Origin: Planctomycetota bacterium
Lineage (GTDB): Bacteria; Planctomycetota; UBA1135; GCA-002686595
Assembly (NCBI GenBank): GCA_014238415.1
Contig: JABABA010000031.1
Span: 1 to 33,580 of the forward strand
Direction: 5' to 3'
Length of the DNA stretch: 33,580 nt
Shown here: positions 25,722-33,580 of the stretch, one piece after another
Numbering within the stretch: the stretch's first letter is position 1
Layout of the letters: each line of letters opens with the position of its first letter
The notes under the pieces: model-generated
What the model was told of the DNA's origin: nothing
Seen by the model: the letters and a program-made list of their open reading frames with translations, nothing else
Database searches by the model: none
Translations under genes and position numbers: made by a program

Positions 25722-25802
25722 GGTGCTATTTCTCGTTCGAGATGAGTGTTGTTGTGTTCGTAGCTGCTGACAATCAAGCCGCCAGCGTCAGGGGTTTGTT
25801 TG

Positions 25803-25855
25803 CACGCGAGCGGACCCGCGCGTGGAAATTGAATAAACAGGACGCAACCGCGTCC
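25803..25855 (-). promoter_or_regulatory. Two hairpins between rplJ and rplL; possible attenuator
   Basis: In transcription order: GGACGC-GGTT-GCGTCC on the minus strand (25840-25855, perfect 6-bp stem, tetraloop) followed at once by TGTTTATT, an intrinsic-terminator-like arrangement. Then CACGCG/CGCGTG (25803-25808 with 25819-25824). Partial termination here could adjust the L10:L12 ratio, which must be 1:4 or 1:6 in the ribosome. That role is inference. Confidence 0.5.
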
Positions 25856-25872
25856 CATCCGTGTGTCATGGT

Positions 25873-26409
25873 TCAGGCGTCGTCTTGACTGTCGACGTGG
25901 GCTTGAAGGACTCGGGCCAGACCCGAGGGAACTGCATTGATCACCGAAGCCAGGCCGCGGGCCGGCCCAGAGATCACGCCGAGCAGCATGGCGTTGACCG
26001 TGTCGCGATCCGGTAGATCTGCCAGGGCAGTGGCCCCATCAGAGCCCATGACCTCACCCTCAAAGAGAGCAGCCTTGATGGCAATCTTGCCTAGCTTGCG
26101 CAGGGCCTTGAAGTCAGCGTCGGTGAAGGCCTTGGCCGCATTGATCACATCCTCCGTAGAGCAAGTCACCAGACCGGTATTGCCGAGCAGAGCGGCCGCA
26201 TCCAACTCGACTCCCTGCTCTGCCAAAAGGCGCCGTAGCAAACTGTTGCGCACCATACGCAGGCGCAAGCCATGCTCGTCGAGTTTGCTGCGCAGAGCTT
26301 CGTCTTCAGCCACCGTAAGGCCCGAATAGGTCACGAAGAGCATGCCTTCTGCGCCGTCGAGCATTCCCGCCAGATCACGGGAGACCATTTGATTGATGAT
26401 ATTGACCAA
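25873..26409 (-). CDS. rplJ: 50S ribosomal protein L10 (uL10)
   Basis: L10 anchors the L7/L12 dimers to the ribosome. The 178-residue product has the N-terminal rRNA-binding domain (MLFVTYSGLTVAEDEALRSK, then LRMVRNSLLRRLL) and a C-terminal helix for L12 binding (PARGLASVINAVPSGLARVL). Length is at the usual size. It starts only 3 bp after the rplA stop, so there is no room for the L10-binding leader found upstream of rplJ in many bacteria. Confidence 0.97.
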   Translation of the reverse strand: MVNIINQMVSRDLAGMLDGAEGMLFVTYSGLTVAEDEALRSKLDEHGLRLRMVRNSLLRRLLAEQGVELDAAALLGNTGLVTCSTEDVINAAKAFTDADFKALRKLGKIAIKAALFEGEVMGSDGATALADLPDRDTVNAMLLGVISGPARGLASVINAVPSGLARVLQAHVDSQDDA

Positions 26410-26412
26410 GAC

Positions 26413-27099
26413 TCAGCCTCCGTATTGGACAGTTGCGCCCGGACCCATGGTGGTCGAGACGCTGATCTTGCGGACGAAAGTACCCTTCACGGCTGCGGGA
26501 CGCATGCCGGTCAGGTGATCCAAGAAGGCGCCCAGATTGGCAACCAGATCGCTGGTGTCGAATGAGCGCTTGCCCAAGGGGGCATGCACGTTGCCTCCGG
26601 CATCTGTGCGAAATTCGACCTTGCCCGCTTTGAAATCCGTGACCGCCTGGGCCACATCGGGGGTCACGGTGCCTGACTTGGGCGAGGGCATCTTGCCCTG
26701 GGGACCAAGCACCTTACCCAGGCGTCCCACATGCTTCATCATGTCGGGGCTGGCGATAACCACATCAAAGCCCATCCAGCCACCTTGGATACGCTCGGCC
26801 AAGTCTGCGGCGCCAACGACATCGGCTCCAGCTGCTGTGGCCGCTTCGGCCTTGTCGCCTTCGGCGAAGACCGCAACCACCACGGTCTTACCCAGTCCCT
26901 TGGGCAGAGACACCGCACCACGCACCAGTTGGTCGGACTTGCGGGGATCGATGCCGAGGCGCACCGCAACCTCGAAGGTCTCGTCGAATTTAGCGGCGGG
27001 CAATCCCTTCAGGAGATCGAAAGCCTCTTGGGGGGAGTAGTTCTGGCCTCTGTCCACCTGAGCGGCGGCCTGGACAAATCGCTTGCTGTGCTTCGTCAT
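26413..27099 (-). CDS. rplA: 50S ribosomal protein L1 (uL1)
   Basis: L1 forms the mobile L1 stalk at the E site and represses its own operon in E. coli. The 228-residue protein starts MTKHSKRFVQAAAQVDRGQNY and shows FDVVIASPDMMKHVGRLGKVLGPQG and MPSPKSGTVTPDV, which are diagnostic. It starts 1 bp after the rplK stop at 27101-27103. A longer in-frame start at 27276 would overlap rplK for 59 codons and is not credible. Confidence 0.97.
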   Translation of the reverse strand: MTKHSKRFVQAAAQVDRGQNYSPQEAFDLLKGLPAAKFDETFEVAVRLGIDPRKSDQLVRGAVSLPKGLGKTVVVAVFAEGDKAEAATAAGADVVGAADLAERIQGGWMGFDVVIASPDMMKHVGRLGKVLGPQGKMPSPKSGTVTPDVAQAVTDFKAGKVEFRTDAGGNVHAPLGKRSFDTSDLVANLGAFLDHLTGMRPAAVKGTFVRKISVSTTMGPGATVQYGG

Positions 27100-27100
27100 A

Positions 27101-27526
27101 TCAGCCTTCCACCTCGATGCCTGCGGAGCGCGCCGTGCCTGCGATAATGCGGCAGGCATGCTCCATGTTCCGGGCGTTGAGGTCATTCTTCTTGATAGTG
27201 GCGATCTCCTCGACCTGGGCCATGGTGACCTTGCCGACAATCTCGGTGCCCACCTCGCCAGCGCCCTTGTCCACACCCGCGGCCTTCTTCAGCAGCACGG
27301 CTGCAGGAGGAGACTTGAGGATGAAGTCGAAGGTACGGTCCCCATAGACGCTGATCTCAACAGGAATGATCATTCCGTTCTGATCACGAGTCGCGTCGTT
27401 GAAGCGCTTGACGAATTCCCCGATGTTGACGCCATGAGAGCCCAGGGCCGGGCCCACTGGAGGCGCCGGGGTTGCCTGGCCCGCAGGGCATTGCAATTTG
27501 ATCTTGCCTGTGACTTCCTTTGCCAT
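27101..27526 (-). CDS. rplK: 50S ribosomal protein L11 (uL11)
   Basis: L11 with its rRNA site forms the GTPase-associated centre and is needed for RelA activation and thiostrepton sensitivity. The 141-residue product has the Pro-rich N-terminal domain ([20 protein letters not shown]) and the C-terminal rRNA-binding domain ([19 protein letters not shown], then [13 protein letters not shown]). Length equals E. coli L11. The start abuts the nusG stop directly. Confidence 0.98.
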   Translation of the reverse strand: MAKEVTGKIKLQCPAGQATPAPPVGPALGSHGVNIGEFVKRFNDATRDQNGMIIPVEISVYGDRTFDFILKSPPAAVLLKKAAGVDKGAGEVGTEIVGKVTMAQVEEIATIKKNDLNARNMEHACRIIAGTARSAGIEVEG

Positions 27527-28078
27527 TTAGACGGACTCCACTTCCCAATACTTGAGGTCGACGGGCGTAGGTCGACCGAAGATTGTCACCACAATTCGCA
27601 CGGTGCCCTTCTCCGGGTCAATCTCCTCGACAGCTCCATCGAAGCCGTCAAAGGGCCCAGTGTTGATTCTTACCATGTCCCCCTTGATCAGGCCGATGGA
27701 AACCTGAGGACGACTTTCCGAATCCTGCATCCTCGATAGAATCGAGGTCACTTCAGCTTCGGTGATTGAAACGGGCTCGCCACGGCTGCCCAGGAAGTCA
27801 CGCAAACCGTCCACGCTACGCAAGGTGTTGCGGGCCTGAATCACTCGCGGGTCATCCGGCTGATCCAGATCGGCCTGAACCATCAGATAGCCCGGATAGA
27901 GCTTCTTCTCCACGACCTTCTTCTTGCCTCGACGCAGATCCGTGACCAACTCGAATGGCACCAACACCTGGGGAATCAGATCCTCAAGACCAGCAACTTT
28001 GAGTCGCTGCTCGGCGTTCTGCCGGATGCGCTTCTCGCGACCGGACTGACACCTCAAAAAGAACCATTTGTAGGCCAT
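27527..28078 (-). CDS. nusG: Transcription termination/antitermination factor NusG
   Basis: NusG binds RNA polymerase and couples transcription to Rho or to the ribosome through S10. The 183-residue protein has the NGN domain (residues 1 to about 115; KWFFLRCQSGREKRI at the start and YPGYLMVQADLD in the middle) and a C-terminal KOW domain (GDMVRINTGPFDGFDGAVEEID). Length is typical. It sits 6 bp after secE and directly before rplK, the classic arrangement. Confidence 0.97.
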   Translation of the reverse strand: MAYKWFFLRCQSGREKRIRQNAEQRLKVAGLEDLIPQVLVPFELVTDLRRGKKKVVEKKLYPGYLMVQADLDQPDDPRVIQARNTLRSVDGLRDFLGSRGEPVSITEAEVTSILSRMQDSESRPQVSIGLIKGDMVRINTGPFDGFDGAVEEIDPEKGTVRIVVTIFGRPTPVDLKYWEVESV

Positions 28079-28084
28079 GACTAC

Positions 28085-28516
28085 TTACAAGCCTCCAAGC
28101 AGAATGTTCCGAGCCAGGCGACCGAGGAACCAGTCCGCGCCAGCCATGAAGGTCATCAGGAACACCACGGTTGCGGCGACGACCAGAGAAGAATCCACGG
28201 CTTCGTCAATCGTGGGCCAGGTAACTTTGCGCAGTTCCTGCTCGGTTTCGATCAAGAGGTCTGCGTTCTTGGGTTTCTGCTCCCAGCGATAGAGCAGCCA
28301 AAGCCCGAACAGAGCGACCACGCTGGAGATCACCAGGGCCAGATTGGGGACGACCCCAACAATGGGGATTCGCCCCAGTCCCCCCATAGGGTCTGCCAGA
28401 CTGCCCATGCCCTGCAGCGTCGTATGCAATGACGCGCTGCCGTAGAACACCAGGATGGCGATTGACCAGAAAACGGTCATGCGCGCCATGCGTCCTTGAT
28501 CTTTTTTGTAGGCCAT
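28085..28516 (-). CDS. secE: Preprotein translocase subunit SecE
   Basis: SecE clamps the SecY channel in the cytoplasmic membrane. The 143-residue product appears to have three membrane segments (about residues 14-32, 51-76 and 110-130). The conserved SecE cytoplasmic amphipathic helix, LIETEQELRKVTWPTIDEA, lies just before the last one. Most bacteria have a one-helix SecE; the three-helix form is known from E. coli. It lies directly ahead of nusG. Confidence 0.93.
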   Translation of the reverse strand: MAYKKDQGRMARMTVFWSIAILVFYGSASLHTTLQGMGSLADPMGGLGRIPIVGVVPNLALVISSVVALFGLWLLYRWEQKPKNADLLIETEQELRKVTWPTIDEAVDSSLVVAATVVFLMTFMAGADWFLGRLARNILLGGL

Positions 28517-28638
28517 ATGCTCGTTTGGGTTTACTGGTGCCGCTCGGGCGAGAGCACCGTGTGGGGACTGGTTCGGGAAGGTCAGCTGGGAAGAACAGGG
28601 ACTGCGGCGATTTCACGCTGCAAGGGGCGGGATACGCC

Positions 28639-28797
28639 CTAGAGCTTTTTCTCCCGGTGACTGACATGCTCCCGGCAAAAGCGGCAGTACTTCTTCTTCT
28701 CGAGCTTGTACGCAGCCTTGAGACGCTTGTGCGTCGTGTAGTTGCGGTTTCGGCACTTGGTGCACTCGAGGAAGACGTAGCGTTCCTTGACCTTCAT
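28639..28797 (-). CDS. rpmG: 50S ribosomal protein L33, zinc-binding type (bL33)
   Basis: A small frame of 52 codons with ATG at 28797 and TAG at 28639-28641. It carries [20 protein letters not shown], then Cys38 and Cys41 near KKKYCRFC. Cys12, Cys15, Cys38 and Cys41 form a zinc ribbon, so this is the C+ form. L33 touches E-site tRNA on the 50S subunit. Position between tuf and secE is the usual one. A tRNA-Trp often found here in other bacteria is absent. Confidence 0.95.
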   Translation of the reverse strand: MKVKERYVFLECTKCRNRNYTTHKRLKAAYKLEKKKYCRFCREHVSHREKKL

Positions 28798-28893
28798 GAT
28801 GGGGTCTTCTTGGCGGGTGGGTTGGGGTGACTGGAGCGCAGGGACTGACGGAGGGGCGTAGCGCTCTACGCTCCCCCACCGGGCCTGTACCTA

Positions 28894-28922
28894 CCAACGG
28901 GTAACGCTCCTGTCCCCGTTGG
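28894..28922 (-). terminator. Hairpin downstream of tuf
   Basis: CCAACGGG (28894-28901) pairs perfectly with CCCGTTGG (28915-28922), an 8-bp stem with a 13-nt loop, 17 bp past the tuf stop codon. A second stem (CGTAG/CTACG around 28857-28870, flanked by G and C runs) follows. Neither has a T-run, so it could be a Rho-linked terminator, a processing site or 3'-end protection. Confidence 0.4.
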
Positions 28923-28938
28923 TTCGACTCAGATACGA

Positions 28939-30150
<1,212 letters not shown>

Positions 30151-30247
30151 CTGGTTAGGTCCTTGTCTTTTTGGGCCGCAGCCCGGTTTGTTACTTGAAG
30201 TGGGGGGTGATGCTGCGCAGCGAAAGGCCACGAAACGATGGTTTGGA

Positions 30248-30265
30248 GCACAGCCGAAGCTGCGC
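30248..30265 (-). promoter_or_regulatory. UUCG-capped hairpin in the tuf leader
   Basis: In the RNA, a 7-bp stem (one G-U pair) is capped by a c(UUCG)g tetraloop, an extra-stable motif. It is in the 236-nt stretch between tRNA-Thr(GGU) and tuf, about 98 nt before the ATG. It may separate tRNA processing from the tuf mRNA or regulate tuf. Confidence 0.5.
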
Positions 30266-30386
30266 ACCGCTTCCAGCCCCGGGAACCCAGGGCAGGAAGT
30301 GAAGGTTTGATGTTGTAAAGAATCGTATGCCCCTCGGGATGACCCTGGGAACATTGAATGGGTGGCGAGTACCGCTGGGGCCTGGC

Positions 30387-30461
<75 letters not shown>

Positions 30462-30528
30462 CGATGGCCCCCGAGCCTCCAGAGGGGAAGCAAACGGGGT
30501 GCTCACCTGATCACGAAGTCGCCGTAGG

Positions 30529-30602
30529 TGGAGCGGGTGAAGGGAATCGAACCCTCGTGTACAGCTTGGAAGGCTGTCGTTCTACCATTGAACTACACCC
30601 GC
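30529..30602 (-). tRNA. glyT: tRNA-Gly(UCC)
   Basis: Minus strand cloverleaf: acceptor GCGGGTG/CACCCGC, D-arm TAGTTCAATGGTAGAACG, anticodon loop CTTCCAA with anticodon TCC, T-arm AGGGTTCGATTCCCT. CCA is encoded (30529-30531). 74 nt. Confidence 0.97.
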
Positions 30603-30776
30603 CCGCTGTTGCTCGCTCTAAAGGGCACTGCCTCTTGAATCGGCAGGAAACACCGCAATTGGCACCGCATGGGGTTACAAGGGAATGGGAACATCGGTCC
30701 GGGTGGAATTGGAACCTCGAACCAGATGCGTAAAATTCCTTCCTGAGCAGCAGGGCTCAGCAGAGCATAGGGGGAA

Positions 30777-30861
<85 letters not shown>

Positions 30862-31130
30862 CCCTGTTTCTTGTCCAGCTTGCCAGGGGTCGCCAGTGCC
30901 ATGCCCCAAGGGGCTGGCCGCTGACCCGTCAAGGCGGGCAAGGGACCTGGCTGCGGTCGCAGCCAAGGAATGCATCCGGATCGGGAGACCGGTTCCAGCG
31001 CACTGTACCTGCCTGCTCGCACATAGTGCGCGAACAGGAAATGCACAGTGCTCCCGTGTCATCCTCGTGATCGGTTCTAGTTTCCAGTGAACGATAGGCC
31101 CAATCAGCAACGCGCTCTTAGACGCGCCGC
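30862..31130 (-). other. 269-bp spacer between tRNA-Thr(UGU) and tRNA-Tyr, with structured elements
   Basis: No gene or further tRNA is visible. It is much longer than the usual tens of bases between co-transcribed tRNAs. It contains a nested 52-nt hairpin (31000-31051) and a perfect 7-bp stem with a 2-nt centre (GGCTGCG/CGCAGCC, 30949-30964). No good promoter was found inside it. Confidence 0.5.
31000..31051 (-). repeat. Nested three-segment hairpin in the tRNA operon spacer
   Basis: Outer stem GCACTGT/ACAGTGC (31000-31006 with 31045-31051), middle stem CCTG/CAGG (31012-31015 with 31035-31038), inner stem CGCAC/GTGCG (31018-31022 with 31026-31030), closed by a 3-nt loop. All 16 pairs are perfect and are separated by small internal loops. 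This is how a structured RNA element looks, but no known family came to mind. Confidence 0.55.
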
Positions 31131-31206
31131 TGGAGCCAGCGGCGGGACTCGAACCCGCAACCTGCTGATTACAAATCAGCTGCTCTGCCAATTGAGCCAC
31201 GCTGGC
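31131..31206 (-). tRNA. thrU: tRNA-Thr(UGU)
   Basis: Minus strand cloverleaf: acceptor GCCAGCG/CGCTGGC, D-arm TGGCTCAATTGGCAGAGCA, anticodon loop TTGTAAT with anticodon TGT, T-arm GCGGGTTCGAGTCCCGC. CCA is encoded (31131-31133). 76 nt. First gene of the tRNA-tuf operon. Confidence 0.97.
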
Positions 31207-31513
31207 AATGCAGCTCGGCCTCCTCAGGGGACTGAATCCAAGGACCCCTAGAGGGCTCCAAAGACCCAGACTGATTCCTGGGGAGCGAACAGGATAGGGA
31301 AGGGCCTTCCCTGGTCAAGGGTTTTGGACTCTTTTTGTAGCCTGGATCAGAGGGTCCCCGGAACAGGCCAGGCAGGGAACCGGGGCTGGGGGCCATTCTC
31401 TTCTCTTCTCCAGCCCCTTCAAGGTGCCTGTGGGGGCCAAGACCCAGTGTTCTAGTTCCAGACTCAGGCCAGGGTAGACCCCCAAGACAGCGAGTGGGAG
31501 ATAAAATCAGAGC
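31207..31513. other. 307-bp divergent intergenic region
   Basis: No gene is supported. It carries the tRNA-tuf operon promoter (31291-31318) with an A/T-rich upstream element on the minus strand, and on the other side the start of the plus-strand peptidase gene. For that gene GGGAG (31496-31500) lies 13 nt before the ATG and TAAAAT (31503-31508) lies even closer. I saw no good -35 for it. Confidence 0.6.
31291..31318 (-). promoter_or_regulatory. Promoter of the tRNA-tuf operon, with palindromic spacer and UP-like element
   Basis: Minus strand: TTGACC (31313-31318), 16-bp spacer, TATCCT (31291-31296); matches 5/6 and 4/6. Upstream of -35 there are two A-tracts (minus-strand AAAAAG and AAAA within 31319-31340), like an UP element of stable-RNA promoters. 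The bases 31296-31312 form a perfect palindrome (8-bp arms, one central G) that fills the whole spacer, which may be an operator. The expected start, about 31284, is about 78 nt before tRNA-Thr. Confidence 0.55.
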
Positions 31514-33538
31514 ATGACCTGCTCCACCTTCTTGGCCCTGCTGCCCCTACTGATGCCCCAAGGCACCCCCACAGCCCCTCCGACGGGGGTGCGCCTGCCC
31601 GCGCTCGTGACCATCGACGGAGCCTGGGTAGGATCAGGAAACCTGATCTGCCTCAAGGAACGGCCTGGAGGGCGACTGCTGGGCTGTGTAGCAAATGACC
31701 CTGGCACGATCATGACGGCCGGCACCTTGACCGGCGGCAGCGTCAGCCTGACCTTCCAGGGGGAGGACGGCGGGGGGCCTCTGACCACAAGTCTGTTCAG
31801 CGGCACTTTCAGCGGTGCCAGCATCCGGGGGTTCTACGATGACGGATCCGGACCGGTCGCTCTCACTCTGACTCGCCCCAGCACCGCATCAGTCGTGGAG
31901 CATTGGCTGCTGGTGGACAGCGCCAGCGATGGAAAGGCCGATGCATCACGCCTGACTCAAGCAGGCGTCTTCTATGGGGGCGGCTTCCGGGGAATTCTGC
32001 AGTGCGATTTTCCAGCCTGTGGAGGGAGCATCGACAGTTGGACTGTCAGCGGAGCCTCTCATCTGATTGACACTTCTTCGAGCGGCCCCTGCACTCTCTC
32101 CACATCCCTGACAGGGACCTTAGACCCAACGACCAAGATACTGAGTGGCAGCTACTCGAGCATCGACTGCGTCGGAACGAGCAGTGGGATGTTCATGGGT
32201 GGCAAGCGCGGGCTGACCAATGATGCGCACATCCAACAAGTGCTTTCCCTGGTAGCTGATCTCTGCGACGCACTCGAAGCTGAATCCCCCAGTGCCGTCG
32301 ACGCCCTGCACTCAGGCTACATGCACGATGGCAGGACAGCTGCAGACGCTGCCGCAGACTTCGCCAACTGGTATGCCGGCTACCACTCAATCGAGGCCAC
32401 ACCGATCCTCTCCCGTATCATCTCCATCGATGATGGAGAAGTGCCCGCCATCTTGAGTGGGCCAAACCGGCTCGACTGGCAATTGGTCGTCACCGGCATT
32501 CCCAACGGGGGCAGCGCCAGGGAAACAATCATCGACTACCAAACCGCCCCCTTCGAGGACGAGGTCCATTATCTCGGGATGGAAGGGACTCGACGCGTCT
32601 TCGTGGGTAATGACCAAAGCGCTCCGTTCTCAATGGACATGCCCATCGCGGCGGGCGATGGAGCGCTCAACACCTACGGGATCTGGCCTTATGGAGTCCA
32701 TGGGGGCAGCCATCCGGAAGGCCACCAGGGAATCGACATCGAGTTCGCGGCCGGTGCGAGCACGCTTGCAGCGACGGATGGGACAGTGACCTATCTGGAG
32801 AGGAACTCGACCTTTCCCGCCCGCTGGGATCTGATCCTCGCAGCACGCCCGGGTGTGAATGTGCAGTACGACCACATGGGCACGCCCGATCCCGCAATCG
32901 CGGTGGGAGCCACTGTCGTAAGGGGTCAGGTATTAGGAACGGACGCAAACTCGATCCACGTGCATTTGGCTCTAGTCGCCTCAAGCGAGAACGCTTGCCC
33001 CTTGGATTTTCTCTCTTCAGCGGGCCAGACGACCTTCAACTCTCTGTGGCCAAGCGCATTCTACCGGGAAGAACTGGTAGAGCCTTTGCCTTGCAATCCG
33101 CATCCGGTCACCTTTCCCCTGACCGCGTCACGCTCCCTGATCAGCGGGTCCCTCCCCGCCGCACGCATCGAGTTCACACGCCTTGAGGCCGGGACCGATG
33201 ACATGACCTACACACTGTATGACACTGCGGATAACGCGTTTGAAACGGGCATCGTCTCACATCTCACCGCCAGCCACCCCCTGTCCGAGGCCGACCTGAC
33301 TCCGACCAGCCCGGTAGGCCCGACCCGCCTCTGTGTCATGGACATAGTGGGACAGGACCTCTGGATCGATTGGGACACTGCCGTTCGGCCGACAAACCTG
33401 GCAAGCGCGTCCCACTACGCACTGGACCACACCAAGCTGTATGTGTCCAACATGCTCGACGGTTCGATTTCAGTGTTGGACCTCAGCACGAATACGGTCA
33501 CCGACACGATAAGCGTGGGCACGGCGCCCGCTCACTGA
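31514..33538 (+). CDS. Secreted M23/LytM-type metallopeptidase-like protein with C-terminal YVTN-like repeat
   Basis: 674 residues. The N-terminus is hydrophobic (STFLALLPLLMP) and probably a weak signal peptide; an in-frame TAA at 31502-31504 fixes the start. Residues about 30-320 are beta-rich, Gly/Ser/Thr-rich and not recognised. The M23 domain is at about 390-490: His404-x3-Asp408 in EGHQGIDIEF and His482-x-His484 in SIHVHLAL are the zinc ligands and catalytic His of LytM-type endopeptidases, with the expected spacing. Such enzymes cut peptidoglycan cross-links, but many homologues act on other peptides. The last 33 residues (LYVSNMLDGSISVLDLSTN, then VGTAP) form a single YVTN-type propeller blade, cut off by a TGA. 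That suggests truncation or a frameshift, since a propeller needs several blades. Transcribed divergently from the tRNA operon. Confidence 0.85.
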   Translation: MTCSTFLALLPLLMPQGTPTAPPTGVRLPALVTIDGAWVGSGNLICLKERPGGRLLGCVANDPGTIMTAGTLTGGSVSLTFQGEDGGGPLTTSLFSGTFSGASIRGFYDDGSGPVALTLTRPSTASVVEHWLLVDSASDGKADASRLTQAGVFYGGGFRGILQCDFPACGGSIDSWTVSGASHLIDTSSSGPCTLSTSLTGTLDPTTKILSGSYSSIDCVGTSSGMFMGGKRGLTNDAHIQQVLSLVADLCDALEAESPSAVDALHSGYMHDGRTAADAAADFANWYAGYHSIEATPILSRIISIDDGEVPAILSGPNRLDWQLVVTGIPNGGSARETIIDYQTAPFEDEVHYLGMEGTRRVFVGNDQSAPFSMDMPIAAGDGALNTYGIWPYGVHGGSHPEGHQGIDIEFAAGASTLAATDGTVTYLERNSTFPARWDLILAARPGVNVQYDHMGTPDPAIAVGATVVRGQVLGTDANSIHVHLALVASSENACPLDFLSSAGQTTFNSLWPSAFYREELVEPLPCNPHPVTFPLTASRSLISGSLPAARIEFTRLEAGTDDMTYTLYDTADNAFETGIVSHLTASHPLSEADLTPTSPVGPTRLCVMDIVGQDLWIDWDTAVRPTNLASASHYALDHTKLYVSNMLDGSISVLDLSTNTVTDTISVGTAPAH

Positions 33539-33580
33539 CCAGACGCCGCTGTCGTGGGAGATGATCGATACAGTGCCGTC

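Noticed and set aside
27100..27276. Longer N-terminus for L1 from the ATG at 27276
   Set aside because: It lies wholly within rplK in another frame; the L1 family start at 27099 fits the 1-bp gap.
28517..28638. tRNA-Trp, often located between tuf and secE
   Set aside because: I looked for a cloverleaf in the tuf-rpmG and rpmG-secE gaps on the minus strand; only hairpins without tRNA features were seen.
30695..30730. T-arm-like fragment (GGTTCGAGGTTCC on the minus strand) between tRNA-Tyr and tRNA-Gly
   Set aside because: The arms do not pair as a T-stem, and no acceptor, D-arm or anticodon arm could be found around it.

Overview
The window is a bacterial chromosome segment of fairly high GC content. 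It is almost entirely the fused transcription/translation supercluster, read on the minus strand, so the genes run from right to left in transcription order. The gene set is clearly bacterial: complete RpoB and RpoC, zinc-binding S14 and L33, SecE and NusG. Four traits hint at a lineage near Planctomycetota or another group with paired 'spd-type' EF-G genes: no rpmD between rpsE and rplO, an EF-G2-like factor in the str locus, a Tsr3-like protein, and unusual tails on several ribosomal proteins. That placement is inference and the phylum is not proven.

Layout in transcription order. (1) 31131-31206 down to 28939: a tRNA-Thr(UGU), tRNA-Tyr(GUA), tRNA-Gly(UCC), tRNA-Thr(GGU), tuf operon with a good sigma70-like promoter. 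The tRNA order equals E. coli thrU-tyrU-glyT-thrT-tufB. (2) 28797-25323: rpmG, secE, nusG, rplK, rplA, rplJ, rplL. (3) 24885-16528: rpoB and rpoC, preceded by a 437-bp spacer with a candidate promoter. (4) 16374-15483: rpsL and rpsG, with their own promoter and followed by a cluster of strong inverted repeats, including a perfect palindrome with 28-bp arms. (5) 15482-9876: an accessory block breaking the usual rpsL-rpsG-fusA-tuf-rpsJ order. It holds a repeat-bearing 450-bp spacer, a secreted 720-aa protein I do not recognise, a 42-codon candidate membrane peptide, a Tsr3-like (TDD superfamily) protein and a divergent EF-G of the mitochondrial-EFG2 kind. (6) 9609-1: the S10-spc operon rpsJ, rplC, rplD, rplW, rplB, rpsS, rplV, rpsC, rplP, rpmC, rpsQ, rplN, rplX, rplE, rpsN, rpsH, rplF, rplR, rpsE, rplO, running off the left edge inside a tandem-repeat tail of L15.

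The only convincing plus-strand gene is at the right end (31514-33538): a secreted M23/LytM-type metallopeptidase with a single YVTN-like repeat at its C-terminus.

Most genes work together in making the ribosome and RNA polymerase and delivering tRNA. The parts that deserve attention are the accessory block between rpsG and rpsJ, the inverted and direct repeats after rpsG, a 52-nt nested hairpin in the tRNA operon spacer, a palindrome that fills the tRNA promoter spacer, the repeat tail of L15, and Arg at the streptomycin-associated position 88 of S12.
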